The notes: generated from the sequence alone by a model not told the origin. A stretch of 64,000 nt of DNA from an uncultured Lachnospiraceae bacterium (GCA_910578405.1 CAJTQO010000006.1:1-64000), one strand, 5' to 3'. Shown: positions 1 through 8,898, counted from the stretch's first letter. Program-made: numbers and translations.

Positions 1-740
1 GTTCCAATACATCAACACGAAAGCCCAGGAATTCATTGGTGCCAATGAGCCTGTAATATCAACAGATACAAAAAAGAAGGAACTTGTGGGCAACTTTAAA
101 AATAATGGTGCTGAATACAGGCCGGCAGGGGAAGCAAGGAAAGTATTGGACCATGACTTCCCCCTGCCCGGGCTGGGTAAGGTCGCCCCGTATGGCGTAT
201 ACCTTGTCAACGGCAATGCTGGGTTTGTAAACCTGGGGACGGACCATGATACGAGCGCATTTGCTGTTGAAAGCATCCGGCGCTGGTGGAACATCGTGGG
301 GAAGCCGACATACCCGGATGCCCAAAAACTGTATATAAACTGTGACGGTGGCGGCAGCAACGGATGGCGAACGCGTCTGTGGAAATACGAACTGGCACTG
401 TTTGCCCAGGAAAGCGGATTGGAAATCCATGTTTCCCATTATCCGCCAGGCACGTCAAAATGGAACAAGGTTGAGCACCGCCTGTTTTGTTATATAACAA
501 AAAACTGGGCAGGGAAACCGCTGATCGATATCAATACCATTGTCAACCTGATCTCATCAACTACTACGGCCAAAGGTCTGGAAGTGAAATGTGTTGTTGA
601 CAGAAATACATACCAGACTGGTTTAAAAGCAAATGATGAAATGATGAGCAGAATTGATATTGAAGCAGTCGGGCCAAATGAATCATGGAACTATGTAATA
701 CGTGGGTTCAAATAGTACATTTTATTTTGCGACAGTTCCT
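1..740 (+). mobile_element. Insertion sequence (ISAzo13 type), right-hand part
   Basis: The transposase stops at 715. The next 25 bases (with a GCGACAGTTCC stretch at 730-739) are the likely right terminal repeat, because the ParB-like reading frame begins at once after them. The left end and the matching inverted repeat are outside the window, so the exact boundary is inferred. Confidence 0.5.
2..715 (+). CDS. ISAzo13-type transposase, C-terminal part (5' end outside window)
   Basis: The frame is open from the window edge and ends at TAG 713-715, so about 237 codons are visible and the N-terminal DNA-binding part lies upstream. The visible start contains VISTDTKKKELVGNFKNNG, which I recognise as the catalytic-core signature of ISAzo13-type (rhodopirellula-type) DDE transposases. 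Further on come INCDGGGSNG (second catalytic region) and HYPPGTSKWNKVEHR (third Asp/Glu region). The enzyme would cut and join its own IS ends. The frame has no stop or frameshift in the visible part, so the copy may be intact. An ATG-like start at 86 is internal and should not be used. Confidence 0.85.
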   Translation, partial: FQYINTKAQEFIGANEPVISTDTKKKELVGNFKNNGAEYRPAGEARKVLDHDFPLPGLGKVAPYGVYLVNGNAGFVNLGTDHDTSAFAVESIRRWWNIVGKPTYPDAQKLYINCDGGGSNGWRTRLWKYELALFAQESGLEIHVSHYPPGTSKWNKVEHRLFCYITKNWAGKPLIDINTIVNLISSTTTAKGLEVKCVVDRNTYQTGLKANDEMMSRIDIEAVGPNESWNYVIRGFK

Positions 741-746
741 AAATGT

Positions 747-1610
747 ATGAGCAGTTATCGAAAAAAACGCCGTCCGCCCGGTACGGAGCGCACGGAACAG
801 CAGAACCTTTTAACAGAAACACAGTATGCGAACCCCGGCGTACAGCGCGACTTATCCAGCAACCAGCTTACTTCCGGCCTGCCCTATCAGCGGCCTGTGG
901 AGCCGGAGGACGTTGACCGCCTGATCGCCAAGTGGGACGACCGCCTGCTGACCCCTCTGGTAGTCAGCTTCCGGGACGGCAAATTTAACGTGGTGGACGG
1001 GCAGCACCGGATCGCCGCCATGCGGAAGATGGCAGACGGCGGCAATGTAACCGTCCCCTGCCTGATTTATACCGGTTTGAGTTACGAGCAGGAAGCCGAA
1101 CTGTATTTCAAGCTGGATCAGTCCAAAGGCCGGCTGCGGCTCTCCCATGCCACAAAAGCCCTGCTGGAGTCCGGCACGGATGCCGAGGTGCTGGAAATCA
1201 AGCGGCTTGTGGAGGCGGCGGGCTTTGTGTGGGTGCTGGATAAGAAAAGCGGTGACGCTTATGAAATCCTCTCTACCCGCGCAATCATCAACGCCTACCG
1301 TCTGCTGGGCGGAGCGGCTTTTTCCCGCCTGCTGGTATTACTGGACAGCACATGGCACGGCGCGTCCATCTCCCTCCGTGCGTCTATGCTCTCCGGCATG
1401 GCGCTGTTTCTGAAAACCTATGAAACCGAACTGGACGACCGCTCTTTCATCAAGCGGCTGTCTGCGGTTGACCCGGAGGAAATCATCCGGCGCGGCAAGA
1501 TGGACTTCTCCACCAATAAAGCCGCCCTCCGGTTCGCCCGCGTCATTCTGGAAAAGTATAACACCCAGCAGCGCGGCGGGCGCAAGCTGCCCTACCGCTT
1601 CAAGGGCTGA
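747..1610 (+). CDS. ParB-like nuclease-domain protein of a mobile element (DUF6551-like)
   Basis: A protein of 287 residues from ATG 747. The motif VVDGQHRIAAM near residues 80-90 is the ParB/sulfiredoxin-like signature (box around GxHR). The rest, with helical segments and a basic end (QQRGGRKLPYRF), fits the family of ParB-domain proteins found in conjugative elements of gut Clostridia, where they are thought to act on element DNA. No ribosome binding site precedes ATG 747. Instead the sequence runs straight into the IS end, so the native promoter, ribosome site and perhaps some N-terminal codons were replaced. A longer frame from GTG 702 exists but lies inside the transposase end. Family is clear from the motif; the precise role is not known. 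Confidence 0.75.
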   Translation: MSSYRKKRRPPGTERTEQQNLLTETQYANPGVQRDLSSNQLTSGLPYQRPVEPEDVDRLIAKWDDRLLTPLVVSFRDGKFNVVDGQHRIAAMRKMADGGNVTVPCLIYTGLSYEQEAELYFKLDQSKGRLRLSHATKALLESGTDAEVLEIKRLVEAAGFVWVLDKKSGDAYEILSTRAIINAYRLLGGAAFSRLLVLLDSTWHGASISLRASMLSGMALFLKTYETELDDRSFIKRLSAVDPEEIIRRGKMDFSTNKAALRFARVILEKYNTQQRGGRKLPYRFKG

Positions 1611-1630
1611 TGGGAAAACGTACATAGGAG

Positions 1631-1660
1631 CCGCAGACTATCCCGTCTGCGGTCCTTTTC
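1631..1660 (+). terminator. Hairpin terminator after the ParB-like gene
   Basis: CCGCAGAC (1631-1638) pairs perfectly with GTCTGCGG (1645-1652) across a 6-nt loop and is followed by TCCTTTTC. It lies 20 bp after the ParB-like stop and just before the ribosome site of the next gene, so it may end or attenuate transcription. Confidence 0.6.
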
Positions 1661-1682
1661 ATTCATAGAGGAGGAGCAAACC

Positions 1683-1904
1683 ATGACGATGCAGGACGCA
1701 GCAAACAACCAGCCCGATACTGCGCTGGTCGATATTCGTGACATATCCGTGGATCAGAGCCTGCCCAGGGAGGAACGGGTGGCAGAATTTCTCCGCCAGA
1801 TTAAGAACCCCTGCCATTTCAAGTGCGGCAAATTTACTGTCCACGCGCAGTTTGCGGAAAACGGCGTATCTTTGGAGGACTGCCTGAAACAAGTTTTGAT
1901 TTAG
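1683..1904 (+). CDS. Small element protein, DUF6870-like
   Basis: A protein of 73 residues with a clear GGAGGAG ribosome site six bases before ATG 1683. It is acidic and soluble. I recognise the IRDISVDQSLP start and the FLRQIKNPCHFKCG core as typical of the DUF6870 family, small proteins of unknown function encoded next to recombinases in Clostridia mobile elements. It sits between a ParB-like gene and the recombinase promoter. The two cysteines near the C-terminus (CHFKC and C in EDCL) are notable, but no metal-site pattern is complete. Function unknown. Confidence 0.7.
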   Translation: MTMQDAANNQPDTALVDIRDISVDQSLPREERVAEFLRQIKNPCHFKCGKFTVHAQFAENGVSLEDCLKQVLI

Positions 1905-1916
1905 CACTTTAACGTG

Positions 1917-1945
1917 TTGACTTCCCCGCCTGCCTGTGCTATACT
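1917..1945 (+). promoter_or_regulatory. Promoter of the serine recombinase operon
   Basis: TTGACT (1917-1922), a 17-bp spacer and TATACT (1940-1945) make a near-consensus vegetative promoter. It lies in the gap after the DUF6870 stop and about 90 bp before the first recombinase start. Confidence 0.75.
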
Positions 1946-1979
1946 GACAGTGGAAAAAGAATTGCATCAGGTAAATCCG

Positions 1980-2034
1980 AATCACTCTTTGATTTATGGG
2001 GAAAGTCCGTAAATTTCAAAGGAGTGATTTTTTT
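1980..2034 (+). promoter_or_regulatory. Hairpin covering the ribosome site of recombinase 1
   Basis: AATCACTC-TTTGA (1980-1992) pairs with TCAAAGGAGTGATT (2016-2029), with one bulged G. The 3' arm contains the GGAG ribosome site (2021-2024) and is followed directly by a run of seven T and then ATG 2035. The leader can therefore fold into a structure that both resembles an intrinsic terminator and hides the ribosome site. The pairing is seen; the regulatory role is inferred. Confidence 0.6.
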
Positions 2035-3648
2035 ATGGCAAAATACGATGCAACGGCATACCTGCGGCTTTCCTATACGGCTGACCAGAGCGAGGAAAGC
2101 GACAGCATTACCAACCAGAAAAAACTGGTGGAGGACTTTGTAGCCGCCCACCCTGACATTACGCTGGTAAACGAGCGAGTGGACGACGGTTACAGCGGCG
2201 TTCTGTTCGACCGGCCCGCATTTCAGGAAATGATGCAGGACATCACCCAGGGAACCATTAACTGCGTGATTGTCAAAGACCTGTCCCGCCTGGGGCGTGA
2301 ATACATCGAAACCGGGCGTTACCTGCGCCAGATTTTCCCCGCCTACGGGGTACGGTTTATCGCAATCAATGACGGCATTGACACCGCCAATGAACATAAC
2401 GGCGATGATTTGAACATTTCCCTGAAAAATCTTCTCAACGACACCTATTGTCGTGACATTTCGGTGAAAACGCGCAGCGCTTTACTGAGCAAGCGCAAAA
2501 ACGGGGAATATGTGGGAGCCTGCCCGGTGTACGGCTACCGGAAAGACCAGGAAAACAAAAACCAGCTTGTAATTGACGAGGACACGGCGCGGGTTGTGCG
2601 GGACATTTTCCGTCGCCGCATTGACGGGGCCAGCGCCAAACGGATCGCGGACGAACTGAACCGGCTGGGCATTCCCTCCCCGCTGGCCTATAAAATCAGC
2701 CGGGGCCTGCCACATCCGAAAAAGGGCTATGCGGACAGCCAGAAAGCAAAATGGTCGGCCCATGCCATCCTGCGTATCTTGCAGGACGAAACCTATACTG
2801 GCGTCCTGCTGCAAGGCAAACAAAGCACTCATAACCACAAAATCAAGGACATCATTGAAAAGCCTGCCGAAGAATGGATACGCACCGAAAACGCCCATGC
2901 CCCGATTATCCGCAAGCAGGACTTTGAACTGGTGCAGAAAATCATGGGGCTGGACACCCGGACAGCGCCGGACGGGGATGCGGTTTATCTGTTTTCCGGC
3001 ATCTTAATCTGTCGCTCCTGCGGCGGACGTATGACGCGAAAAACCAATACCGTCAAGGGTAAAAAGTATATTTATTATCACTGTCCCACCGGAAAAAAGC
3101 ACGGCTGCGAACACCCTACCATGTTGCGGGAGGATGAACTGACCGCCTGCGTCCTGGAAAGCCTGCAAGCCCATATCCGCAACGTGGTATCGCTGGAAAA
3201 GCTGTTGGACAGCATCAGTGAGGAACAGATCAATCAGGAACTGATTGCCGGTTTCAAATCGCAGATTGCGGAAAATGAGGTACAGCTTGAAAAGGCTATG
3301 CAGTTTAAAGCGGCTTTGTATGAAAACTTCGTCAGCGGCTTTCTTGACAAAAAGGAATACCGCGACCTGAAAAACCAGTATACCGCACAGATAGAACAGC
3401 GGCGGGAAGCCATTGAAAGCCTGCGGAAAGAAATGGAGCAGGCCAGCGCCAACACCAATGACCGGCTGCGCTGGACACAGCATTTCAAGGAGTTTTCCAC
3501 CATGACATCCCTGGACAGACGGGCCGTTATCACCCTGATCCAGTGTATCCATGTGGAGGGCAAGAACAATCTGAAAATCACATTCCGTTACCAGCTTGAA
3601 TACCAGCAGGCAAAGGCAAGGCTGGAAACCACAAAGGAGGCGGTTTAA
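2035..3648 (+). CDS. Large serine recombinase 1 of three
   Basis: A protein of 537 residues, within the usual size of TndX-like recombinases. The N-terminal resolvase domain (about 1-150) starts with AYLRLS, which holds the catalytic Ser, and has the active-site Arg motif VKDLSRLGRE. The recombinase domain follows (about 165-300), then a zinc ribbon starting ILICRSCGGRM with a second CPTGKKHGC half, and a coiled coil to the end. It would catalyse integration or excision of the element. ATG 2035 was chosen over the in-frame ATG 1996 because it follows GGAG, although that site lies in a hairpin. The stop is one base before the start of recombinase 2, so the three are one operon. Confidence 0.9.
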   Translation: MAKYDATAYLRLSYTADQSEESDSITNQKKLVEDFVAAHPDITLVNERVDDGYSGVLFDRPAFQEMMQDITQGTINCVIVKDLSRLGREYIETGRYLRQIFPAYGVRFIAINDGIDTANEHNGDDLNISLKNLLNDTYCRDISVKTRSALLSKRKNGEYVGACPVYGYRKDQENKNQLVIDEDTARVVRDIFRRRIDGASAKRIADELNRLGIPSPLAYKISRGLPHPKKGYADSQKAKWSAHAILRILQDETYTGVLLQGKQSTHNHKIKDIIEKPAEEWIRTENAHAPIIRKQDFELVQKIMGLDTRTAPDGDAVYLFSGILICRSCGGRMTRKTNTVKGKKYIYYHCPTGKKHGCEHPTMLREDELTACVLESLQAHIRNVVSLEKLLDSISEEQINQELIAGFKSQIAENEVQLEKAMQFKAALYENFVSGFLDKKEYRDLKNQYTAQIEQRREAIESLRKEMEQASANTNDRLRWTQHFKEFSTMTSLDRRAVITLIQCIHVEGKNNLKITFRYQLEYQQAKARLETTKEAV

Positions 3649-3649
3649 T

Positions 3650-5293
3650 ATGGCAAGGAAAAGCAGGAAAAACCCCATTGTGCAGGAAAAGCCCGCCCAT
3701 GTGGGGATGAAAGTCTGGAAAGCGGCCCTCTATATCCGTTTGTCCGTGGAATTTAACGGCAGGCGCGGCGATTCGCTGGAAACCCAGCAGCAGATCATGG
3801 AAGCCTATCTTGCCCTGTGCCCGGATATTGAAATCGTGGCGGTTTACACCGACAACGGCACAACGGGGCGCACCTTTGAGCGCGAAGCCTTTCAGCGGAT
3901 GCTGGACGATGTGGAGCGCGGCAGAATCAACTGCGTGGTCGTCAAAGACCTTTCCCGGCTGGGGCGGAACGCGATTGACAGCGGCTACTATATCGAAAAG
4001 TATTTCCCGCTGCATCAGGTTCGGTTTATTGCAGTCAACGACCAGTTTGACAGCGAAAACAAGGAAAACAGCGGCAGCCATCTGATTGTGCCCCTGAAAA
4101 ATATGATAAATGAAGCTTATGCCGCCGACATCAGCAAAAAGGTAAAAGCCCAGCAGCGGCAGGCGATGCAGGACGGGGAGTTTGTGGGGGCGCGTCCGCC
4201 CTTTGGCTATAAAAAAGCGCCGGATAACTGCCACAAGCTGCTTGTCAATGAAGATACCGCCCCCATCGTCCGGCAGATTTTCCAGTGGACGGTTGACGGC
4301 ATATCGCTCAATGAGGTGGTAAAACGGCTCAATCAAAGCGGCTATCCTACGCCCGGTCACTATCTGGCTCAAACCGGCCTGATTACCAATAAGCGGCTCA
4401 TGGGCAGCGGAAAATGGCAGACATGGACAGTTTCCAAGATTTTAGCGGATGAAGTCTACATGGGCGATATGGTGCAGGGGAAATCGAAAACGGTCGGCCA
4501 CAAGCAGGTTCCCACTGACCGCTCTGAATGGATTGTCGTGCGGGGAACCCATGAACCGCTGATTGCCCGCGAACTGTACGAAAGGGTGCAGGCTGTCCGG
4601 GAACATGCGGCTGCAAAGCAGGGGACGGAAAAAATCCCCTACACGGAGAACATTCTCCGGGGACGTATTTTCTGTGGCTGCTGCGGGAAGAACCTGCACC
4701 GGCAGAGGTCACGGGGGATATACTCCTACCGCTGTATTGCCAATGACCGGATGGGCGTTCAGTATTGTCCGGGTGGTGTTACCCATCTGCCGGAAAAAAG
4801 GCTGTTTGACGCGCTTTTAGCCATTATCCGCAAACACGCCGAGGTTGTGGTGGGAACCCACGCAAAGCTGAAACATCAGGATTACAAAATCACTGCGAAA
4901 AAGGCGGAAATGACCGCCGAAATCTCTAAGTTACAGCAGGAAACGGAACGCAACCGGGTATTCTTAACCAGCCTGTATGAGAACTTCGTTACCGGCATCC
5001 TGACCGGCACAGAGTATCACGAAATGAAAGCCGACTATACACAGAAAATCGAAACGGCAGTCCTGCGTGTGCAGCAGCTTCAAAGTAAGCAGAAAGCGCT
5101 GGAAAATCAAATGGAACGCTATACGGATATAGCCAAACGGCTGGCGGCAGTCAGCGAAGATACCGCCTTATCCGCCCTGCTGGTAAACCAGTTGATTGAC
5201 TGCGTTACCGTCAACAGCGCAGAGGACATTCATGTGAAATTCAAATTTGAGAGCGGCTTTGAGCGGCTGATGGAGGTGCTGGAAGATGTATAA
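3650..5293 (+). CDS. Large serine recombinase 2 of three
   Basis: A protein of 547 residues with ATG 3650 nine bases after GGAGG; the earlier in-frame start lies inside recombinase 1. A basic N-terminal extension of about 25 residues (MARKSRKNPIVQEK) precedes the catalytic core ALYIRLSVEF. The active-site motif VKDLSRLGRNAID, a recombinase domain, a zinc ribbon (FCGCCGKNL, later CIANDRMGVQYC) and a C-terminal coiled coil follow. All expected catalytic features are present. It overlaps recombinase 3 by eight bases, which suggests coupled translation and perhaps equal amounts of the proteins. It is clearly diverged from its two neighbours, so the triplet is not a recent tandem duplication. Confidence 0.9.
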   Translation: MARKSRKNPIVQEKPAHVGMKVWKAALYIRLSVEFNGRRGDSLETQQQIMEAYLALCPDIEIVAVYTDNGTTGRTFEREAFQRMLDDVERGRINCVVVKDLSRLGRNAIDSGYYIEKYFPLHQVRFIAVNDQFDSENKENSGSHLIVPLKNMINEAYAADISKKVKAQQRQAMQDGEFVGARPPFGYKKAPDNCHKLLVNEDTAPIVRQIFQWTVDGISLNEVVKRLNQSGYPTPGHYLAQTGLITNKRLMGSGKWQTWTVSKILADEVYMGDMVQGKSKTVGHKQVPTDRSEWIVVRGTHEPLIARELYERVQAVREHAAAKQGTEKIPYTENILRGRIFCGCCGKNLHRQRSRGIYSYRCIANDRMGVQYCPGGVTHLPEKRLFDALLAIIRKHAEVVVGTHAKLKHQDYKITAKKAEMTAEISKLQQETERNRVFLTSLYENFVTGILTGTEYHEMKADYTQKIETAVLRVQQLQSKQKALENQMERYTDIAKRLAAVSEDTALSALLVNQLIDCVTVNSAEDIHVKFKFESGFERLMEVLEDV

Positions 5294-6827
5294 ACCCTAT
5301 GTGATTGGCCTTTATATCCGGCTTTCCTCCGAGGACAGCAAGGTGGGGAGTTTCAGCATTGAGAACCAGAAGCGGGCGCTTCACCAGTACGCCGATGCGA
5401 TGGAGGATGCCGCCCATGCGGAGGTATTGGAATTTGTAGACAACGGTTACAGCGGGACAAACTTTGAACGGCCCGCCGTGCAGGAACTTCTGGACAAGGT
5501 ACGCGAGGGCGCGGTCAACTGCATCATCGTCAAGGACTTTACCCGTTTTGGGCGCAACAGCATTGAGGTCGGATATTTTATGGAGCGCGTCTTTCCGCTG
5601 TATGGGGTACGGTTTATTTCCCTGAATGACGGCTTTGACAGCGATACGCTGCATGGCGACACGGGCGGTATCAATGTGGCGTTTCAGTACCTGATCAGCG
5701 AATTTTACAGCCGTGACCTCTCCATCAAGTACAAAACCGCCAAGTATGTGAAATTCCGGCGGGGAGAATACCAGAGCGTGTTATGTCCCTACGGTTACCA
5801 GAAAGGCACGGACGGGCGCATGGAGCCGGATGAGGAAACAGCCCCCAATGTCCGGCTTATCTTTGAACTGGCAGGGCGCGGCTGTACTTCCAGCGAAATC
5901 ATTCAGGAACTGTACGAGCGCAAAATCCCCACACCAGGCGAATACAAAGCATCCAAGGGAAGAAAGATTCACGATATTTCCAGAACCCATCAGATTTGGC
6001 AGAGATCGACCATTCGGAACATCTTGCTGGATGAACGCTACATTGGCACTTATGTCATGGGCAGGAAACAGGTGGTCGAGGTGGGGAGCAGCCGGGTACG
6101 GAACCGTGATGAAAGCGAATGGTTCAGGATTCCCGACCACCATCCGGCTATTATCAGCAAAGAGCTGTTCCAGCGGGTGCAGGAATTAAAGCCGAAAAAA
6201 AGCTGCATAAAGAAAAACGTACATCTGTACCCCCTGCGCGGCAAGGTCTTTTGCGGCTGCTGCGGACACGCAATGCCGCGCAATCCAAGTAAAAGCCATT
6301 TCTTTGTCTGCAAGCATACAGAGGTGGATCAGTCTGCTGCCTGCCACGGCCTGCGGATTGCTGAAAAGGACTTGGAAGCAATCCTCTATGAGATTATTTC
6401 CAGGCAGGCGCAGGTGATTTTGAACGTGGAGAACCTTTCAAATGCCAGCCTGCTGGATACTAAGATTGCAACGCATACGGAATACAGCCAGCGCGTAGAA
6501 AGCTGTCTTGACCGGAAACGGGTGCTATATGAGCAGGTTTTACTGAAAGAGATTACCCTGGAGGACTACAAGGCACAGAAAGCCGATGTGGATGCGGAAC
6601 TGGAACGGCTGCGGCAAGTCCAGGGCGCACTCTCCGCTGAAATCGCCCAAGCGAAAATGGACGCAAAAACAAAAAACGCCAGACTGGAACTGGCGCAGGA
6701 AATTTCAGCCGCCAGCGGATTAAATACCGCCCTGGCTGACGCACTGATTGAACGTGTGGATATTCACCCCGGAAATCAGGTTGATATTGTCTGGAAAATG
6801 AAAGACTTCTGTACAGAGGGAATGTGA
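5286..6827 (+). CDS. Large serine recombinase 3 of three
   Basis: A protein of 513 residues, start ATG 5286 nine bases after a GGAGG inside recombinase 2. The catalytic start GLYIRLSSEDS is kept. The active-site helix reads VKDFTRFGRNSIE, differing from the LSRLGR form of its two neighbours while keeping the Arg residues. Recombinase domain, zinc ribbon (FCGCCGHAM, then CKHTEVDQSAAC) and coiled coil follow in the usual order. It is the last gene of the element: about 70 bp after its stop the sequence becomes the coding sequence of a tyrosine integrase on the other strand. Which of the three recombinases performs strand exchange cannot be told from sequence. Confidence 0.9.
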   Translation: MYKPYVIGLYIRLSSEDSKVGSFSIENQKRALHQYADAMEDAAHAEVLEFVDNGYSGTNFERPAVQELLDKVREGAVNCIIVKDFTRFGRNSIEVGYFMERVFPLYGVRFISLNDGFDSDTLHGDTGGINVAFQYLISEFYSRDLSIKYKTAKYVKFRRGEYQSVLCPYGYQKGTDGRMEPDEETAPNVRLIFELAGRGCTSSEIIQELYERKIPTPGEYKASKGRKIHDISRTHQIWQRSTIRNILLDERYIGTYVMGRKQVVEVGSSRVRNRDESEWFRIPDHHPAIISKELFQRVQELKPKKSCIKKNVHLYPLRGKVFCGCCGHAMPRNPSKSHFFVCKHTEVDQSAACHGLRIAEKDLEAILYEIISRQAQVILNVENLSNASLLDTKIATHTEYSQRVESCLDRKRVLYEQVLLKEITLEDYKAQKADVDAELERLRQVQGALSAEIAQAKMDAKTKNARLELAQEISAASGLNTALADALIERVDIHPGNQVDIVWKMKDFCTEGM

Positions 6828-6899
6828 TGGGGCGCAAAAATCGGCCTTAAAAACTCTGGAATTTCTTAAAAAACTTTTTGTCTTGTGCTTGACATACGG

Positions 6900-8201
6900 G
6901 TGCCGAAGGTCATGATACCTCACCAGAGGTATCGGTTCAAGTCCGGCCTTTATCATCCGTTTATTCCGTCTTTCTTGATACTCTTTCCACTTTCTGCCCA
7001 TCTTCTGACTGTTGAGCGGCCTGTTATCAATGATATTGATAAGCGGCACATACACATTTTCCTCACTGTCAATCTCCCTGCCTGTAACGCCATAAATTTC
7101 ACGTCTCTGCTCCATGGCATACTCCGCAATCTTTTTCAGGCATTCCGGCACGGCTGAAACCCTTACCTTGTCACCCTTCGGGAGTTTTTCCACATCCTCC
7201 GAGCCTATATGCATGATTGCCGTGTCAATCAGCATCAGGTTATCATGCTCCTCATAATATCTCCTGTCAAATCCCCCTTCTTTCAATGCCGCATCCGTGA
7301 CCGCCATATATTCATCATGCATGAACTTACCCAGCCGAAGTCCCAATGTCTCCGAATGACGTAATGAGCCAATGGAAGCCAGTGCAATCATAACCGCTAC
7401 GCTCCGGTCAAACTCGTTTTGCAAAGCGTCATTGAGCGTATAGTTCAATTCGTCCAGCGTCAATGACCTCGGATGGTATTCAATTTTTGACGCTTTCTTT
7501 TTCTTTCCGTCTATGCTTACTTCCACTTTCGGAAGACGCGCTGACGGGACAATGTTTTCCGTGACCCCGTATTTTTTAGAGTCCACCATAAACTGCCACA
7601 ACTTTTTCAGGGCACATTTGTGCTTTCCCAATGTATTCACTGAAATCCCCTCCTTCTTACTTACACTGCCGTCTTTGTTTTTCTTTGCCGTTGACCGTTT
7701 TCCACGTTCCAACTGCCATAAGAAATAGTTCTCAATTTCCAGCTTCGTGATATCCTTCGGCTGGATATTGATAAAATAATCGCACATATGCCGGAAATAG
7801 TTCTCGTGATGGTCTTTTGCGCTCTGCGAACTGTCCTTCCACTCCGCTGACTGCTTGTAATCCTCCACCATCTTATCAAAATATACTTTTGACGGCGCTT
7901 TCGCTATTGTACCTAATCTTATTTCCTCTGCCTGTCTGCGGAGCGCCTTTGCTTCTTTCAGTGTGTCTACACGTTTGGCAGACTTATCCTGCTTGTACAT
8001 TAATTTACCTGTTTTCCTATCCAGCTTCTGTTTTCTCCCATAATCAAGGAATGCCAGAAAACCTCCCTGTCCGCTGACTACTTCCTTGATGCCCTCATTC
8101 TTTGTGTCTATGTACGCATAGTTTCCTGACCTGCGTATCTTCTGACCCTTTACCATGTTCCCCTCTGCCGGAACTGTATTCATCAAATTTACTAATGACA
8201 T
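6900..8201 (-). pseudogene. Tyrosine integrase, interrupted after the HDLRH motif
   Basis: From ATG 8201, which has a GAGGAGGAAAGG ribosome site, 434 codons read as a Tn916/phage-type integrase. There is an arm-binding N-terminus, a SAM-like core-binding domain (about 95-240) and a catalytic domain with the first Arg in SIGSLRHSE and the RYHDLRH box. Immediately after HDLRH, where the family normally continues with a T-x-A-S stretch, the protein turns into unrelated residues (PYVKHKTK) and the frame runs on to a stop at 6720 inside recombinase 3 antisense sequence. The later His/Trp and the Tyr nucleophile are missing, so the enzyme should be inactive. The junction marks the insertion point of the serine recombinase element. 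Confidence 0.85.
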
Positions 8202-8303
8202 ATCCTTTCCTCCTCGTTCAAAATTTAATCTTGTTGCATTATTCATTACATACAGGCTGAACTGAACCAGCCAGCCTGTATGCCGCTATTTTATAACTGC
8301 TTT

Positions 8304-8513
8304 CTATTTACGCCCCTTTTCTCCGTCATTGTCACCCAGACTCTCATACCATGCGCAAAAACTGTTATACGGCACAACGTAACGGCTATTGATTTTCAGC
8401 ACGGCAAATGGACAATCCGCCCCCTGCATATACTCATATGCCAGCGACTTACTGATGTTCAATATCGCCGCCACATCGTCCACTCTCATAAATCTCATGC
8501 CTTCAGTATTCAT
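8304..8513 (-). CDS. Excisionase-like helix-turn-helix protein
   Basis: A protein of 69 residues with ribosome site GGAGG before ATG 8513. The segment FMRVDDVAAILNISKSLAYE is a MerR-like/HTH_17 DNA-binding fold, and INSRYVVPYNSFCAWYES is the usual wing and following helix of Xis-type proteins from Clostridia elements. It lies about 100 bp upstream of the integrase in the same direction, the common xis-int arrangement. With the integrase broken, it is probably a leftover of the older element. Family assignment is by size, fold and neighbour. Confidence 0.75.
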   Translation of the reverse strand: MNTEGMRFMRVDDVAAILNISKSLAYEYMQGADCPFAVLKINSRYVVPYNSFCAWYESLGDNDGEKGRK

Positions 8514-8852
8514 ATTTTTACCTCCATTATTTTAAAATTTACTTGAAATACTGAAATGCCTGAACCCATGCCCGAAACATTTCCTACGTATACCGTTACC
8601 TCCAAAATAATTATAAATTTATCAAAAAAATTTGAAATTCTATTTCCTTTCCCCACCTCCATATCCATGTAACACGCTCATACAAAATATCATAATTTCC
8701 TAATGCGGAGTCAAGAAACCCCGTGTTTATGCGGCTTTCAGCAATTACCTTACCTAATTTGGGGCTAATAAAAATATAATTCATGCTAATTCACGGAAAA
8801 AATGTAAAGGATTTTAGCAGATACGGCAGGCCTTTCCATGCCCTTTGACAAG

Positions 8853-8888
8853 CCGGGGCTGGTTGAAATCCATGTCAACCAGCCCCGG
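8853..8888 (-). terminator. Perfect 14-bp hairpin at the edge of the older element
   Basis: CCGGGGCTGGTTGA (8853-8866) is followed after 8 nt by its exact reverse complement (8875-8888). No T-run follows on either strand, so it may be a Rho-independent terminator only in part, or a structural site at the element end. The whole 8514-9042 stretch otherwise holds only an AT-rich region and the kinase remnant. Confidence 0.45.
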
Positions 8889-8898
8889 TAAAAACCTG

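Larger units (their letters stand above)
1..6899 (+). mobile_element. Right end of an integrated element carrying three serine recombinases
   Basis: From the ParB-like gene to about 6899 the DNA is visibly richer in G+C and uses more C/G-ending codons than the chromosome after 9050, and all genes are on the plus strand while most of the chromosome is on minus. The block ends with three adjacent large serine recombinase genes, then about 70 bp, and then the interrupted coding sequence of a tyrosine integrase. Large serine recombinases usually lie at one end of the element they move, so the end is placed at about 6828-6899. The other end is left of the window. The IS at 1-740 is a later insertion into it. 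Confidence 0.7.

Noticed and set aside
6720..6899. C-terminal part of the integrase frame
   Set aside because: These codons are antisense to recombinase 3 and the element end, not real integrase sequence.
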